Below, piece after piece: positions 17,424-27,155 of a stretch of DNA of 64,000 nt. The notes beneath the pieces were generated by a model, which did no database searches, was not told the DNA's origin, and saw only the letters and a list, made by a program, of their open reading frames with translations. The DNA is taken from contig JAFDXK010000003.1 of the NCBI GenBank assembly GCA_018267965.1, positions 1 through 64,000 on the forward strand. Reading direction: 5' to 3'. Numbering within the stretch: position 1 is the first letter of the stretch; each line of letters begins with the position of its first letter. The stretch comes from Bacteroidota bacterium (lineage in GTDB: Bacteria > Bacteroidota > Bacteroidia > Chitinophagales > Chitinophagaceae). Made by a program: the position numbers and the translations under genes.

Positions 17424-18527
17424 TCAGCGCACTGCATTCAGCAGTACCTGCTCATACAAATCAGTGATACTCTCCCAGTTATACTGCGAGCGTATTTTTT
17501 CTGTATTATTCTTTGTAAAAGAGTTGAAATCAGTTTTCGATTTCACTTTACTAATGATACCTGCAACCTGTTCTTCATTGGCAAAATAAAATGCATCATC
17601 GCCCAACACGGCTTTATTAAAAACATTATCATTAGCAGCTATCAATGCATTGCTACCCATCGCTTCCAGTAATGATGGGTTAGTACCACCCACCGAATGC
17701 CCGTGAAAATATAAATGTGAGAAATAACGCAGGTTATTTACAGCTACCGTATCATATATCCCGCCCATAAAACGCACTCCCCTCTCTTTGCTGTAAGTAT
17801 TCACCAAATAAGTACCGAAGGCATTTTCAGTTTTACCTACTACAAGCAGTGGCTTTTCGGTTCCGCTTTGCAGATGCCCCTTAATAATCATCTCAATATT
17901 ATTCTCAGGTTCCATTCTTGCCAGCAGCATATCATAACTTTCCGCGCTTACATTATAACGTTCCAATATCTTATTATCAGGCTTATCAAATACATCCGAA
18001 CCATAAGCAATAAAATGAGACTCTTTATTGTATTTCTCTTTCAGGTATTGTTGTATGCCAATGGAATCTGCTACCAACACGTCACCATGCATTGCAGCCC
18101 ATTTTTCTGCATGCCTCAAAAACCATTGCACTTTGCTGCTGTACTTGGTACGTTTCCACTCCAGCCCATCCATGTTCACTACATTCTTGCAATACTTAGG
18201 CCATCTCCAATACCACACACTATTGCTCGTATATCCTAATTGCAACAACACATCGTATTTTCTTTTACGAGCATCATTTATACAATTCAAATCATAAAGA
18301 AATTGTCCTGCCGTACCCATCTTATCTTCCGGGTCTTTGCAATGAATGATATGTACACCATTCCATTCACTTTGCTGGTATTCGTGGTTGTGAGAATTAT
18401 ACACCCATACCTCATGCCCTCTTTGCATCAATCCTTTTGCAAGGTATTCAGCGCATTGCTCAAATCCGCCATAACGGTTGGGAATGCCTCTTGTGCCCAG
18501 TATGCCTATCTTCAGCGATTGCTTCAT
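17424..18527 (-). CDS. glycosyltransferase family 4 with DUF1972-type N-terminus
   Basis: A 367-aa GT-B enzyme. The start GILGTRGIPNRYGGFEQ is the hallmark of the DUF1972/rhamnosyltransferase-like group used in exopolysaccharide assembly. The C-terminal nucleotide-sugar half contains YFHGHSVGGTNPSLLEAMG with the conserved acidic residue. It is the last gene of the leftward polysaccharide operon (five genes, 23629 to 17424), 18 bp after the preceding glycosyltransferase. It is likely to add one sugar to the undecaprenyl-linked repeat on the cytoplasmic face; the sugar is not predictable. Confidence 0.88.
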   Translation of the reverse strand: MKQSLKIGILGTRGIPNRYGGFEQCAEYLAKGLMQRGHEVWVYNSHNHEYQQSEWNGVHIIHCKDPEDKMGTAGQFLYDLNCINDARKRKYDVLLQLGYTSNSVWYWRWPKYCKNVVNMDGLEWKRTKYSSKVQWFLRHAEKWAAMHGDVLVADSIGIQQYLKEKYNKESHFIAYGSDVFDKPDNKILERYNVSAESYDMLLARMEPENNIEMIIKGHLQSGTEKPLLVVGKTENAFGTYLVNTYSKERGVRFMGGIYDTVAVNNLRYFSHLYFHGHSVGGTNPSLLEAMGSNALIAANDNVFNKAVLGDDAFYFANEEQVAGIISKVKSKTDFNSFTKNNTEKIRSQYNWESITDLYEQVLLNAVR

Positions 18528-18545
18528 TCAGTCTGCAAAAAAACG

Positions 18546-19628
18546 TCAAAGTTTTAAAACATCCGAATAAGCGGCAAAAGTTTCTTCGGCGGCACGCTTC
18601 CAAGTATATTCTGACAATATACGTTTCTTGAAATCCTCGCTATAAGGTGCATCAAAAGCCTTATCTATGGCATTTTTTATAGATGTCACATCATCAGGTT
18701 CACAATACCAAGCATCATTTGCAAAATAATCGCGGGTATCGCCTTTATCTGTCACTACGATATTACAACCCATTACTGCCGCTTCTAATGATGATAACCC
18801 CGTTGTTTCAAAATAGCTGGGCAATACATGAACTTTGGCATTGCTATATGCAGTGTACAACATTTCCTCATCCAAATGCCCCTCGACATGAATATTAGCA
18901 GCAGCTTCAGCTTTACACTGTTCATAGTAGGCCATGTTATTAGGTGATGGCTTGCCGTGTATGTATAGTTGGTATGTTGTATTATTCAAGGCACGTATCA
19001 GGTTCAATTGATTTTTCCTGCTCTCAATTCTACCCATACAAATAATACTGTTCTTATATTTATCTGAGTGCGGATATTGTTTTGATGCAGATGCTATGTT
19101 GATGCCATTAGGCACTACGTGAAAAGGTGTACTTACTTTATACTTTGCTGCAAACCTGCTATACTCGCTGTTAGAATTAGGCAGCAACATCTTTGCATGC
19201 TTTGCCACCCATCTTATAGATGCATCATGCCCCCATAGCAGATAGTCTTTACTTACAATTTTCTCACCGTTCTTTACAGCTCTTGCTATCGTTTTGATGT
19301 ATTCAAATGTACTTTCAGAAAACAATTTCTTTATCATACCCACTATTCCCTGCCTGCCTTCCTCTTTTACAGTACCATATTCTACAAATATGGTAGAGAT
19401 AACATAAGGCTTACCCGATTTCTTTGCATGTGCTATAACATCCGCAGGCCGTATGATATTGAAAAAATGAAGCAGGTCGTACTGAGAGTAGTCTATCTTC
19501 TGATTAGAAAGGTACACATCTACTGTCACACCCATTTGCCTCAAACCATCTGCAGTTTCCTCCAGTTGTTTGGTATCTCCGCCCGGTGATGTATATAATG
19601 TTGCCCTTGAAATGAAAGCCACCCTCAT
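18546..19628 (-). CDS. glycosyltransferase family 4
   Basis: A 360-aa GT-B fold glycosyltransferase. The N-terminal acceptor half starts MRVAFISRATLYTSPGGDTK. The C-terminal donor half has CMGRIESRKNQLNLIRAL and the EX7E region PSYFETTGLSSLEAAVMG. It sits 11 bp after the GT2 gene in the same operon. The minus-strand sequence GATATTTG lies 4 nt before the ATG, one mismatch from the -7 consensus, so it may also have its own leaderless promoter. Expected role is transfer of a sugar to the lipid-linked polysaccharide repeat. Confidence 0.87.
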   Translation of the reverse strand: MRVAFISRATLYTSPGGDTKQLEETADGLRQMGVTVDVYLSNQKIDYSQYDLLHFFNIIRPADVIAHAKKSGKPYVISTIFVEYGTVKEEGRQGIVGMIKKLFSESTFEYIKTIARAVKNGEKIVSKDYLLWGHDASIRWVAKHAKMLLPNSNSEYSRFAAKYKVSTPFHVVPNGINIASASKQYPHSDKYKNSIICMGRIESRKNQLNLIRALNNTTYQLYIHGKPSPNNMAYYEQCKAEAAANIHVEGHLDEEMLYTAYSNAKVHVLPSYFETTGLSSLEAAVMGCNIVVTDKGDTRDYFANDAWYCEPDDVTSIKNAIDKAFDAPYSEDFKKRILSEYTWKRAAEETFAAYSDVLKL

Positions 19629-19639
19629 GTTGCAAATAT

Positions 19640-20599
19640 CTACTTCTTCAGCAGTTTATACAACCCTACACGCGCAAAAGACGGTATAAATGAAAACAAG
19701 TACAAAAGATAGGGTTCCATATTCTTGGGGTAATGTCTGATAGCCTCAGCAAAATGTTGTCTTGCTTTTTTACCATTCGGATTATTCCACAAATATTTTT
19801 TGCCTACCATGGCATAATAAGATGCTTGTTTATATTCCGATAGGTTCTGGCTTGATATCAATTCTTTCAATCTCTTCGCATCTTCGTCAGATACAGAACC
19901 CGATTGTAATGCCTTTCTGCGAATTTGAATAAACGTTTCGCCCCTCCATTTTTCATCAATTGTTACAGATTCAGGGTTGAATCGCGCATGCAGTAATATT
20001 TGTCTGAGGTTGCAAATCTTACCGTAATTCAGCATCTTTTTCCACAGCAAATGGTCTTCAAATGTCAACGCATTTTTCGGATAGAACCCCGCATCTATTA
20101 CTGCCTTTTTTCTGAACATCACACTCGGATGAATAAAAGGGCATTTCTTATCTATACGGCTTCTTATTTCCTCATCACTATAGCCAATAGGTTCCAGTTT
20201 CATTAAAAAATTACCATCCTTATCTATCACATCTGCTTCTGCACCTACAAGTACATAGTCGGGATGATTTGTCAGGAAATCATATTCTACCTGTAACCTG
20301 TTTGGGAAACAAATATCATCAGAATCCATTCTTGCAATAATATCTCCCGTTGCAATAGTAATACCTTCATTCAGTGTGTCTATCAATCCCTTGTTCTGCT
20401 GATTTATGACACGCATCCTCGGGTCGTTATACCTGCTAAGTATTTCTTTTGTATTATCTGTAGAACCATCGTTAATCACAATGAATTCAAAGTCTGTAAA
20501 CGTCTGGTTCAAGATGCTGTCAATAGCATCGGCCAGATATGGGCCTGCGTTATAAGTAGGCATCAATACCGTTAATCGGATATTACTGGGGGTATTCAT
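19640..20599 (-). CDS. glycosyltransferase family 2
   Basis: A 319-aa GT-A enzyme. It begins RLTVLMPTYNAGPYLADAID and has INDGSTDNT and the DxD-type ARMDSDD that coordinates the metal and nucleotide-sugar. A C-terminal helical region (about 225-319) resembles the short tetratricopeptide-like tail of some GT2 proteins. The start overlaps the 3' end of the upstream polymerase gene by 17 bp, which fixes it in the polysaccharide operon. Sugar specificity is unknown. Confidence 0.9.
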   Translation of the reverse strand: MNTPSNIRLTVLMPTYNAGPYLADAIDSILNQTFTDFEFIVINDGSTDNTKEILSRYNDPRMRVINQQNKGLIDTLNEGITIATGDIIARMDSDDICFPNRLQVEYDFLTNHPDYVLVGAEADVIDKDGNFLMKLEPIGYSDEEIRSRIDKKCPFIHPSVMFRKKAVIDAGFYPKNALTFEDHLLWKKMLNYGKICNLRQILLHARFNPESVTIDEKWRGETFIQIRRKALQSGSVSDEDAKRLKELISSQNLSEYKQASYYAMVGKKYLWNNPNGKKARQHFAEAIRHYPKNMEPYLLYLFSFIPSFARVGLYKLLKK

Positions 20600-22202
20600 T
20601 TTTTGCGCTGCAAATATCCGTTAATATTATCAATTCAAAAATCAGGCTGAGTGTCATCATCTCAAACCAATACTCAAACCCGAAGAAAAACAAAATTGGT
20701 ATGATAATATATTTTCCTGCACCAAGGCGTTTCCTGTTTACCCATACATAACCCATATACAGCAGCAGAAATGCCATTCCGCCCAGTACACCATACTCTC
20801 CACCTATCTGGTTGTATATACTGTTAGGCATATTAATGATAGAGTGTTCGGATATATTTTCAGAAAAAACGTACAGAAAACTGTATAAATGATATTGCAG
20901 AAAATCTTTGCTGATATAAATATATTTTGACGGGTACGCCCCCTGCATACCAAGTCCGGTAGCCTTCACTGCCTGTTTCGATGAAAAATTGCCAATACCC
21001 GCACCAAATAAGAAGTTATTGGCATTTCGGGTCATATAATATACTGTTTGCTTTACTGTATAAAGTTTAATCTGGCTCGGGTCCATAGCCAGCGGTGTCC
21101 TGTTATACGGCATACCATACCAGTTGGCCATAAGGTTTTTCAGCGAATCTTGTTCAAGTCTCAGGTTGGTGTTATTCTTAGACCTTAAGGTGCCAAACGA
21201 AGTAAGATATTTTAACTCATCACGGTAACTCAACAGCCGCTCTTGGGATATTCTTACTCTGTAATAATCTCCCCTGTGGTGCATATAATAAGCAGCGGTA
21301 GTGTCGTTATTGTCATATACAAACTGATCCCTTACACGAGGCCTGAGCTTAAATCCTTTTTCTTCTTCTTCAGTGATGGCTTCTTTCTTTTCTGATTTCT
21401 GAACTTCAGCATTATACACCGTCTGCACATATACCAAATTGTAAAAGCTCAAAACAGGATATACAATACCTATAAGCAGTAGTAAGAGCAGACAATTGAT
21501 TCGCACTATCTTTTTATTAACGAACAACAGCAATACCACCAATGCAATAGTAAGAGTTATTAATGCCAGGTTACTGGTACATAGCAACAAAATAAACGTA
21601 CACATCAGCGCCCACCTCCTTTCATTTTTCATCAGGAAGTATATAGCACCAATTGCATTCATAGTTGCATTGGTTACAGAGATATTAGCAGTAACACCTT
21701 TAATATGGTCTCCAGTAGAGCTGCCGTAATATTCAGTATACTCCCAATACCAATAAGGCATTATCTGCCCCGATTGTATTATCATTACCAGCAACTCACC
21801 TAAGCTATATACTGTATTGATGAGAAAAAAAACTTTGATAGTTGCAAGCATTTTTTCCTTAGAGACATTCGATGCTCCGACAAATAATAGCCATGATGCA
21901 ACACCCGCCATTATCCAATTCACTACACTGTTAACATATCCAAACCAGTATCCCTGCTCACCAAATGAATTATGTATCAACGGAGCAATTGTACCTAGTA
22001 TAGGCATCACAAAATAAAACCAGCTAAAACCCGTTAGTTTCTGCGATTTGTATTTCTTATAAATAACATAGCACAGGTAACAAATAACTGCCAACACTTT
22101 TACCGAAAACTTCACGTAGGTCACTCCGATAAGGAATAACAGAAACGGCCAATCGGCTTCTGCGTATACGCGCTTTTTATATCCGGCAATAGCGTTCGTC
22201 AC
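20583..22202 (-). CDS. O-antigen polymerase/ligase-like membrane protein
   Basis: A 539-aa polytopic protein with about 11 hydrophobic segments and a large soluble loop (about residues 270-430, rich in Lys, Glu and Tyr) before the last segments. This is the plan of Wzy polymerases and O-antigen ligases. The position directly after the flippase (stop and GTG start overlap by 1 bp, TAGTG) supports polymerase. The loop motif FGAGIGNFSS resembles the conserved G-x-G-x-G/N segment of the Wzy/WaaL group. Starts with GTG. A second protein of this class is encoded divergently at 23693. Confidence 0.75.
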   Translation of the reverse strand: MTNAIAGYKKRVYAEADWPFLLFLIGVTYVKFSVKVLAVICYLCYVIYKKYKSQKLTGFSWFYFVMPILGTIAPLIHNSFGEQGYWFGYVNSVVNWIMAGVASWLLFVGASNVSKEKMLATIKVFFLINTVYSLGELLVMIIQSGQIMPYWYWEYTEYYGSSTGDHIKGVTANISVTNATMNAIGAIYFLMKNERRWALMCTFILLLCTSNLALITLTIALVVLLLFVNKKIVRINCLLLLLLIGIVYPVLSFYNLVYVQTVYNAEVQKSEKKEAITEEEEKGFKLRPRVRDQFVYDNNDTTAAYYMHHRGDYYRVRISQERLLSYRDELKYLTSFGTLRSKNNTNLRLEQDSLKNLMANWYGMPYNRTPLAMDPSQIKLYTVKQTVYYMTRNANNFLFGAGIGNFSSKQAVKATGLGMQGAYPSKYIYISKDFLQYHLYSFLYVFSENISEHSIINMPNSIYNQIGGEYGVLGGMAFLLLYMGYVWVNRKRLGAGKYIIIPILFFFGFEYWFEMMTLSLIFELIILTDICSAKNEYPQ

Positions 22203-23629
22203 TATTTATTTTTCAAAAAAGAAATTAAAGTTTGTATATGCTGTTTACCTATACACTTCAACATCAGCGATACGATAAAGTATACGCTCAAGGCAATAAC
22301 TAATTGCAACCACAAAACACTTGTTATATACTTTGCTGCAAAATAAGCTATACCAGCTATAACTAAAAAAACAATGAACGGTACCGTTGAAAACTTCATA
22401 ATATGTGTATTGATAAGCTTATAATAACCTATCAACTGCAAAACACAGGTAATTAAAAACGCTACTGCAGCGCCATTACCTCCATAAAAAGGTATTAACG
22501 CAAGGTTCAAAATAATATTAAGTATAGCAGTTATGCCTATTATCCTGCTGTTCTCTTTATACTTACGTGCCGCAAAGCCTAATGTCCAAAGGATATTAAT
22601 AAAGAATTGTATCGGGATGCATATAGACAATATAAAAAATGATACCGCATTCACTGTACCATACTTCTCATGAAACAATTTATCTAATGCTGGCGCCCAT
22701 AGTAAGTTTAGTACTAAAGGAATCATCATCGCCAAAAATATTTCTATTACAAATAGTCCCCTTACCTGTTCTTCTGTTGCCGAAGATAATTTGGCATTGC
22801 CTGACAGCATTTTTGCAAACCTTGCCAATATAATAGGGCTAATCACCGTTAATGGTAGTTTAGCTATCTCGTACGCACGATAAGCAAAACCATACTCTGC
22901 TGTTATTACGCTGCTGCACATGATACCTATCAATATCACATCAGCACGCGCCAGGCTGGAATCAAATATCACTGCAATATACTGTGGCAATGCTTCTTTT
23001 ATCAGCTTGGTATATGCCACCCGTTTAAAGTAAAATGAGAATTGCCTGGTAACTATTACGTACAACAACAACGAAACAAGTTCAAAAGCTGCGCAACCTA
23101 TAAGGGTACTCAGCACCGTAAAACTCGATATGCTTTTATACTCTATTAAAATAAATGCCGCTAATAGTTTAATGGTATTGCTTGATACTGCTATCAGTGC
23201 ATAAGGTGTGAACCGTTGTTTAGCATTCAGAAAGAACTTCAGAGGACCCATTGTGAACAGCAAGCCTTGCACCAAAAACATCCATGGCAAAAAGCGGACT
23301 GAATCAGGTAATCTCGTGCCTCCAATGGCGGTAATGCCCCACAGCAGAAAAAAGACGATAGTTGAAGTTACAGCCGCATGAAAAAAATAGGCAGGGGCTG
23401 CCCAGTCAGACCGCTCAGAAGCAGCAATTCTACGCACTACAACGTGGTCCATACCAAAACTCAACACCATTACCAGCACCAACGCTATTGCATTAGCCCA
23501 CGTAATACTCCCGAAATCGCTTTTGGAGAGATAAAAAGAAATGATGATGAAGAAAACACCCCCAAAAACCTGCACGGCTATCGCCTGAAGTCCTGAACCC
23601 AATAATTTGCCTAGGAAAGTATTTTTCAC
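22202..23629 (-). CDS. polysaccharide flippase (Wzx/MATE-like)
   Basis: A 475-aa protein with 12 or more hydrophobic segments and no soluble domain, typical of the MOP superfamily flippases (Wzx/RfbX) that move undecaprenyl-linked repeats to the periplasmic face. Segments such as LGSGLQAIAVQVFGGVFFII at the start and the paired helices fit the family. First gene of the leftward polysaccharide operon. The start codon is GTG at 23629, and the intergenic region of 63 bp to the divergent gene at 23693 must hold both promoters. Confidence 0.85.
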   Translation of the reverse strand: MKNTFLGKLLGSGLQAIAVQVFGGVFFIIISFYLSKSDFGSITWANAIALVLVMVLSFGMDHVVVRRIAASERSDWAAPAYFFHAAVTSTIVFFLLWGITAIGGTRLPDSVRFLPWMFLVQGLLFTMGPLKFFLNAKQRFTPYALIAVSSNTIKLLAAFILIEYKSISSFTVLSTLIGCAAFELVSLLLYVIVTRQFSFYFKRVAYTKLIKEALPQYIAVIFDSSLARADVILIGIMCSSVITAEYGFAYRAYEIAKLPLTVISPIILARFAKMLSGNAKLSSATEEQVRGLFVIEIFLAMMIPLVLNLLWAPALDKLFHEKYGTVNAVSFFILSICIPIQFFINILWTLGFAARKYKENSRIIGITAILNIILNLALIPFYGGNGAAVAFLITCVLQLIGYYKLINTHIMKFSTVPFIVFLVIAGIAYFAAKYITSVLWLQLVIALSVYFIVSLMLKCIGKQHIQTLISFLKNK

Positions 23630-23679
23630 TAATGGAGTTAATTCTCAATAAACAGCGATAAAATTACTATTTAATCAGC

Positions 23680-23687
23680 TACTTTTG
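23680..23687 (+). promoter_or_regulatory. -7 element giving a probable leaderless transcript (gene at 23693)
   Basis: TACTTTTG matches TAnnTTTG and ends 5 nt before the ATG. Transcription from it would start at or next to the A of ATG. Confidence 0.6.
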
Positions 23688-23692
23688 TAACC

Positions 23693-25030
23693 ATGCTAAA
23701 AGGTAAATGGCTACAACCTGCTACAGAATATTTACTTTGCTTTTTAGCACTTTTTATTCCTTTCCCATTTGCCTGGTCTACAGCTACCATAATTGCACTA
23801 ACTATATTATGGTTGTTACAGGGCGATTTTGCTACGACATTCAACAATCTTCGGCAAAGAAAAATAATTTGGGTCTGGCTGGCATTTTTTGCGTTACATG
23901 CCATCAGCTATACATACAGTGAAAACAAACATGAGTCGTTATATGATTTAAAAGGAAAGGCTTTCTTTATTGTAATGCCGATAGTGATATGTTGCGGTAT
24001 GCAACTGAATCGCAAACTAATAGAACGCCTGTTCGTCTTTTTCAACATAGGCATCACTATTATGGGCTTGTTTTGTATAGCCCATGCTGCAATGCGTGCC
24101 TATCATATTTACGTTACAGAGCATTATTTTTATCATCCTTATTTTTTCTACGACGAACTCGTGGATGGTATTGATGCCAGTGCTGTATACATGGCATGGT
24201 ATACCATGATTTCAGTTGCATCGCTATTCTTTTTGCCCTGGGTGTATTTTTATAAAGGGCGTGGTAAATGGCTGCGCATAATACTTTGCTTATTTCAGGT
24301 CATATTTTTTATGCTCTTGTCGGCACGTATGCTGATACTATTATTCTTCCTATTCCTCGTCCCGTTTTATCTGGGCAAGTTGTTCAAGCATAGCAAGCTC
24401 ACTATTCCCAAGGTTACAGGTATCATATTGTTTTTTGCTGCCATTGCAGTTGCTATCGTTTATACTAATAATCCGGTAAAAAAACGCTTCAACGATCTAT
24501 TCAAAAAAGACTTCGATATTGTATGGCTCAAAGATTATAGCCACACCACCCCTAACGATTTTAGCAATTTTACCCTCAGGCTCATGAACTGGCGCATGGG
24601 TTTTGAAAATATTCGTGAAAACAACCTTTTATGGTACGGTGCCGGCAATGGAGATGTGCAAGACCTCCAAAACAAAAAACTAGCCTCTTATGGTTTTAAT
24701 GTCACCAGCCCCAATCCTGACATCAGAACCCCCTATCTCAATATGAATCTTCATAATATGTATATTCAAACATTAATGATGTTAGGCATACCGGGATTAG
24801 CATTATTAATCATCATATGTTTTGCCCCTTTGTTTGTTTACAGGCAAATCAAGCTCAAACACTTGTTTCTAATTTTTCATATATCGGCTATTTGCTTCCT
24901 ATTTCAGGAAGCTTCCTTCCAAACTCAGGCCGGAGTAGTATTTTATTCCTTTCTTTCAATGATTTTTTGGAATATATATTACAATAAAAATGATGACATT
25001 GTAAAAGAAAATTCAAATTATGTTAGTTAA
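23693..25030 (+). CDS. O-antigen ligase/polymerase family membrane protein
   Basis: A 445-aa polytopic protein with about ten hydrophobic segments. A periplasmic loop near residues 265-350 contains NFTLRLMNWRMGFENIRENN and GAGNGDVQDL, which match the Wzy_C/O-antigen ligase signature (R-x2-x-W, then G-x-G). It is transcribed away from the flippase operon and is followed after 94 bp by the initiating sugar transferase. It could be the ligase that attaches the finished chain to a lipid or protein acceptor while the gene at 20583 polymerises, or the reverse. Confidence 0.78.
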   Translation: MLKGKWLQPATEYLLCFLALFIPFPFAWSTATIIALTILWLLQGDFATTFNNLRQRKIIWVWLAFFALHAISYTYSENKHESLYDLKGKAFFIVMPIVICCGMQLNRKLIERLFVFFNIGITIMGLFCIAHAAMRAYHIYVTEHYFYHPYFFYDELVDGIDASAVYMAWYTMISVASLFFLPWVYFYKGRGKWLRIILCLFQVIFFMLLSARMLILLFFLFLVPFYLGKLFKHSKLTIPKVTGIILFFAAIAVAIVYTNNPVKKRFNDLFKKDFDIVWLKDYSHTTPNDFSNFTLRLMNWRMGFENIRENNLLWYGAGNGDVQDLQNKKLASYGFNVTSPNPDIRTPYLNMNLHNMYIQTLMMLGIPGLALLIIICFAPLFVYRQIKLKHLFLIFHISAICFLFQEASFQTQAGVVFYSFLSMIFWNIYYNKNDDIVKENSNYVS

Positions 25031-25124
25031 ATGCAAAAAAAATCAAGATTTTTGCGCCGATAACAAAGTTTGACACGATTTTTGCTGTAGTAAGAGTGAT
25101 TTTTAGATTGTTTTAGAGAATAGA

Positions 25125-25862
25125 ATGGAACAACCTTTTGTAATAAAATTTCCGGTTACCCCTCCTGCACGACAAACTGCCCCGCAATCAGATGTCGCTG
25201 AGCTTCGCGAAATGTTTCGCGAAATAAACCACAGGTATATGGTTTATCAGCCTTCAGCTTATTACGCAGCAGTTAAAAGGGGGATGGATATACTTGCATC
25301 TATGACCTTCATAATGCTGGTAATGTCATGGTTGTACCCTATTGTCGCCATATTAATCAAATTAACATCTAAAGGTCCTGTTTTCTTTATTCAAAAACGC
25401 ACTGGGTACAAAGGCATCGAATTCGATTGTTTCAAATTCCGTACGATGTATGTAAACGCTGATGCAGATACTAAACAGGCTACTACCGGAGATAAACGCA
25501 TCACCACTATTGGTAAATTCTTACGCCTCACCCACCTGGATGAAACACCTCAGTTTTTCAATGTTTTGTTAGGAGATATGAGTATTGTCGGGCCACGTCC
25601 GCACATGCTTTATCATACGCGCTATTATTCCCAGTTCATCCCATATTACAACCTTCGTCACGAAGCAGTACCGGGTATGACGGGCATGGCACAGATCAAA
25701 GGCTATATCGGTGAGATTACCATAGAGCGTGAATTACGTAAGAGGGTACAATGGGATGTTTACTACCTGAAAAACAGGAGCATCTGGCTCGATATCAAGA
25801 TTATCTTTACCACCTTTGCCCAGGTAATCAAAAAAGCAATTGGTGTGAAAGAGCACAAATAG
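25125..25862 (+). CDS. initiating polyprenyl-phosphate sugar transferase
   Basis: A 245-aa membrane-anchored protein of the bacterial sugar transferase family (WcaJ/PglC-type). One hydrophobic segment (about 47-75) precedes a catalytic domain with KRTGYKGIEFDCFKFRTM, LRLTHLDETPQFFNVL (the DE pair) and GDMSIVGPRPHM. It transfers a sugar-1-phosphate to undecaprenyl phosphate as the first step of repeat-unit assembly. Its N-terminus is short, without the CoA-binding-like domain of larger WbaP-type enzymes. The location next to the flippase and polymerase genes makes it the probable starter for this locus. Confidence 0.9.
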   Translation: MEQPFVIKFPVTPPARQTAPQSDVAELREMFREINHRYMVYQPSAYYAAVKRGMDILASMTFIMLVMSWLYPIVAILIKLTSKGPVFFIQKRTGYKGIEFDCFKFRTMYVNADADTKQATTGDKRITTIGKFLRLTHLDETPQFFNVLLGDMSIVGPRPHMLYHTRYYSQFIPYYNLRHEAVPGMTGMAQIKGYIGEITIERELRKRVQWDVYYLKNRSIWLDIKIIFTTFAQVIKKAIGVKEHK

Positions 25863-25946
25863 TGTTATCCCTGTCTTAAATCAAAGACAAGTTTTTCGTT
25901 GCGAATATTTTTTGGAGTATCTTTTCAATCATAAATAGATTGAGAA

Positions 25947-26765
25947 ATGGCTTTGATTATTACAGCACTCGATTTTTCAGATGTTGCTCTCAATGCAGTT
26001 CACTATGCATGTCGGCTGGCTACACAGCACAATGCTGCTGTTACTATCGTACATGCTTATTCGGTTCCGGTCACCTTTAACGACAACCCCATGCCCGTGC
26101 TGCCTGTTGAGGAAAGCAGGGAGATTGCACAAAAAAACATTGCCGGAATATTAGATACACTCACTGTAAGCTATCCCGATATCTCAATCAACTATCATAT
26201 TACTTACGGCGATATCACCGAAGCCCTCACCGAATATGCAGCTAAAAAATCTCCCTGGCTCATTGTAGTTGGCAATAGCCTCGAAGACGACAGCTTTTGG
26301 TATGGCAGCAGCTTGCTAAATCTTATGAGGGAATTATCATTGCCTGTACTTGCCATTCCTCACGGTATGCAATACAGACCGGTAAAAAATATCTGTTTTG
26401 CCTGCGATTATAAAAATGTATCTGAGCATTTACCTGCATCAGGCATTGTAAGCTTTGCAAAAGCCACAGGCAGTTCACTACAGGTATTAAATATTGATCA
26501 CGACAATAAATCGTACCAGGCAGATACTGTTATAGAATCCACTGCATTACACGAGATGATAAAAGATGCTAATCCAAAATATCATTTTGTAGACAATGCC
26601 GATTTAGATGCAGGCATACAATCATTCATTAATAACAACGAAATTGATTGGCTTATAGTTGTGCCTCACAAGCACAATTTTTTAGAGGGGTTGTTTCACA
26701 AAAGCAGAACAAAAACTATTGCAAAGCACACACATATTCCAATTCTGGCACTGCACGAAAAATAA
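25947..26765 (+). CDS. universal stress protein, tandem UspA domains
   Basis: A 272-aa cytoplasmic protein with two UspA-type domains. The first (about 1-143) begins ALIITALDFSDVALNAVHYA and ends near VVGNSLEDDSFWYGSS, where the ATP-binding G-x2-G-x9-G-S/T motif is only partly kept. The second (about 147-270) begins KNICFACDYKNVSEHLPASG and ends with HKSRTKTIAKHTHIPILAL. Such proteins respond to stress and starvation. The gene stands alone and converges with the small envelope-protein operon. Confidence 0.85.
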   Translation: MALIITALDFSDVALNAVHYACRLATQHNAAVTIVHAYSVPVTFNDNPMPVLPVEESREIAQKNIAGILDTLTVSYPDISINYHITYGDITEALTEYAAKKSPWLIVVGNSLEDDSFWYGSSLLNLMRELSLPVLAIPHGMQYRPVKNICFACDYKNVSEHLPASGIVSFAKATGSSLQVLNIDHDNKSYQADTVIESTALHEMIKDANPKYHFVDNADLDAGIQSFINNNEIDWLIVVPHKHNFLEGLFHKSRTKTIAKHTHIPILALHEK

Positions 26766-26769
26766 AAGG

Positions 26770-27147
26770 CTACTTATCCTGCTTTTCTTTTTTTGAGAGG
26801 AGAATCTTTTGCAATCCTTTATAGGCAAGTGCTATAGCTTTCCATTTGGCATAACCACCAAGTAGTTCAATAGCAAGCTTCTTCAGTGCCTTTTGCTCCA
26901 GTTTAATGCCGGCAACTTGCAACAACGGCAAACCAACAGTCGTGAGCACATTTTTTAGTGTGTTATTGCCAATGAAATCAAAGATACTCGCATCTTCTTC
27001 GCCGGTATCTTCCGGCTTATTTTTTGACGATAAAAATGGTGGCTTCAGTACACCCTCAGCTTCCATATCCCTCACCTTCTGCTTCAGCAATTGTTTTTCC
27101 TGTCGCAGTTCTTCAATGCTATTGATTTGTTTGGGATAAAGCTTCAT
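26770..27147 (-). CDS. hypothetical protein, 125 aa
   Basis: The N-terminal 35 residues are predicted coiled coil (Glu/Lys/Gln-rich). After a charged, disordered segment comes a hydrophobic helical part with ELLGGYAKWKAIALAYKGLQ near the C-terminus. It is the third gene of a compact leftward operon behind the YtxH-like and holin-like genes (gap of 8 bp). The combination occurs in many Bacteroidota envelope-stress clusters, so an inner-membrane-associated role is plausible, but I cannot name a function. Confidence 0.7.
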   Translation of the reverse strand: MKLYPKQINSIEELRQEKQLLKQKVRDMEAEGVLKPPFLSSKNKPEDTGEEDASIFDFIGNNTLKNVLTTVGLPLLQVAGIKLEQKALKKLAIELLGGYAKWKAIALAYKGLQKILLSKKEKQDK

Positions 27148-27155
27148 ACGCAGTT

